In this document: piece after piece, positions 57,775-57,797 of the stretch
Numbering within the stretch: the stretch's first letter is position 1
Layout: every line of letters starts with the position of its first letter
Assembly (NCBI GenBank): GCA_013388635.1
Contig: JACAEX010000018.1
Coordinates: forward strand, 1 to 57,797
Direction of reading: 5' to 3'
From: Syntrophaceae bacterium
GTDB lineage: Bacteria; Desulfobacterota; BSN033; UBA1163
Length of the DNA: 57,797 bases
Position numbers and translations under genes: made by a program
The notes under the pieces: generated by a model
What the model saw: the letters and a program-made list of their open reading frames with translations, nothing else
What the model was told of the DNA's origin: nothing
Databases searched by the model: none

Positions 57775-57797
57775 TTCAGGGCAGGTTCGAAGTTCTA

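Overview
The window looks like a chromosomal segment of a Gram-negative anaerobe or facultative anaerobe of the Deltaproteobacteria/Desulfobacterota kind. This is inferred from gene content: two TAXI-type TRAP transporters, stacked acyl-CoA dehydrogenases, PAS-rich hybrid histidine kinases, flavoredoxin, a PPi-type phosphofructokinase, exosortase-type polysaccharide genes and a probable selenoprotein. No rRNA or other taxonomic marker is present. Nearly all genes are on the + strand; the exceptions are a PBP1A/lipoprotein pair (about 23.0-25.9 kb) and a hotdog thioesterase (about 43 kb).

Layout. 0-11 kb: the end of a tRNA-Thr, a secreted thioredoxin-like gene with in-frame UGA in place of the first active-site Cys, a GNAT enzyme, phosphofructokinase, two hybrid sensor kinases sharing an almost identical core, Hsp20, a MarC-type membrane protein, an SPW-repeat protein, and a 627-base non-coding stretch with several hairpins. 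11.3-23.0 kb: a tight run of inositol-phosphate synthase (frameshifted), four GT-B glycosyltransferases (one fused to a mannose-6-phosphate isomerase-type cupin), a dual-specificity phosphatase, two GH130 mannoside phosphorylase-like proteins, a GH5-like hydrolase, and two poorly known proteins. It reads as a cytoplasmic, mannose- and possibly inositol-based glycan or solute system, and is the best candidate here for an undescribed system.

23-26 kb: PBP1A and a small coiled-coil lipoprotein, divergent from what follows. 26-43 kb: organic-acid uptake and CoA-dependent breakdown, with acyl-CoA synthetase, two TAXI-TRAP systems (one with a DUF1850 protein), an MFS transporter, thiolase, enoyl-CoA hydratase, a gamma-carbonic-anhydrase-like protein, two acyl-CoA dehydrogenases, a Sua5/YrdC protein, flavoredoxin, an amidohydrolase and a thioesterase. 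43-46 kb: inositol monophosphatase family protein and RarA.

46-57.8 kb: an exopolysaccharide cluster with UDP-GlcNAc 2-epimerase (carrying an in-frame palindromic insertion), UDP-glucuronate decarboxylase, a GT39-like membrane protein, a GNAT protein, an exosortase-type polysaccharide deacetylase, a GT2 enzyme, a split Alg14/Alg13-type transferase, a VanZ-like protein and a Wzz-type chain-length protein. Two small accessory modules interrupt it: a pair of coiled-coil paralogues with 21-base repeats, and a DUF4258/DUF2283 toxin-antitoxin-like pair, its first gene stopped by TAA, between the two halves of the split transferase.
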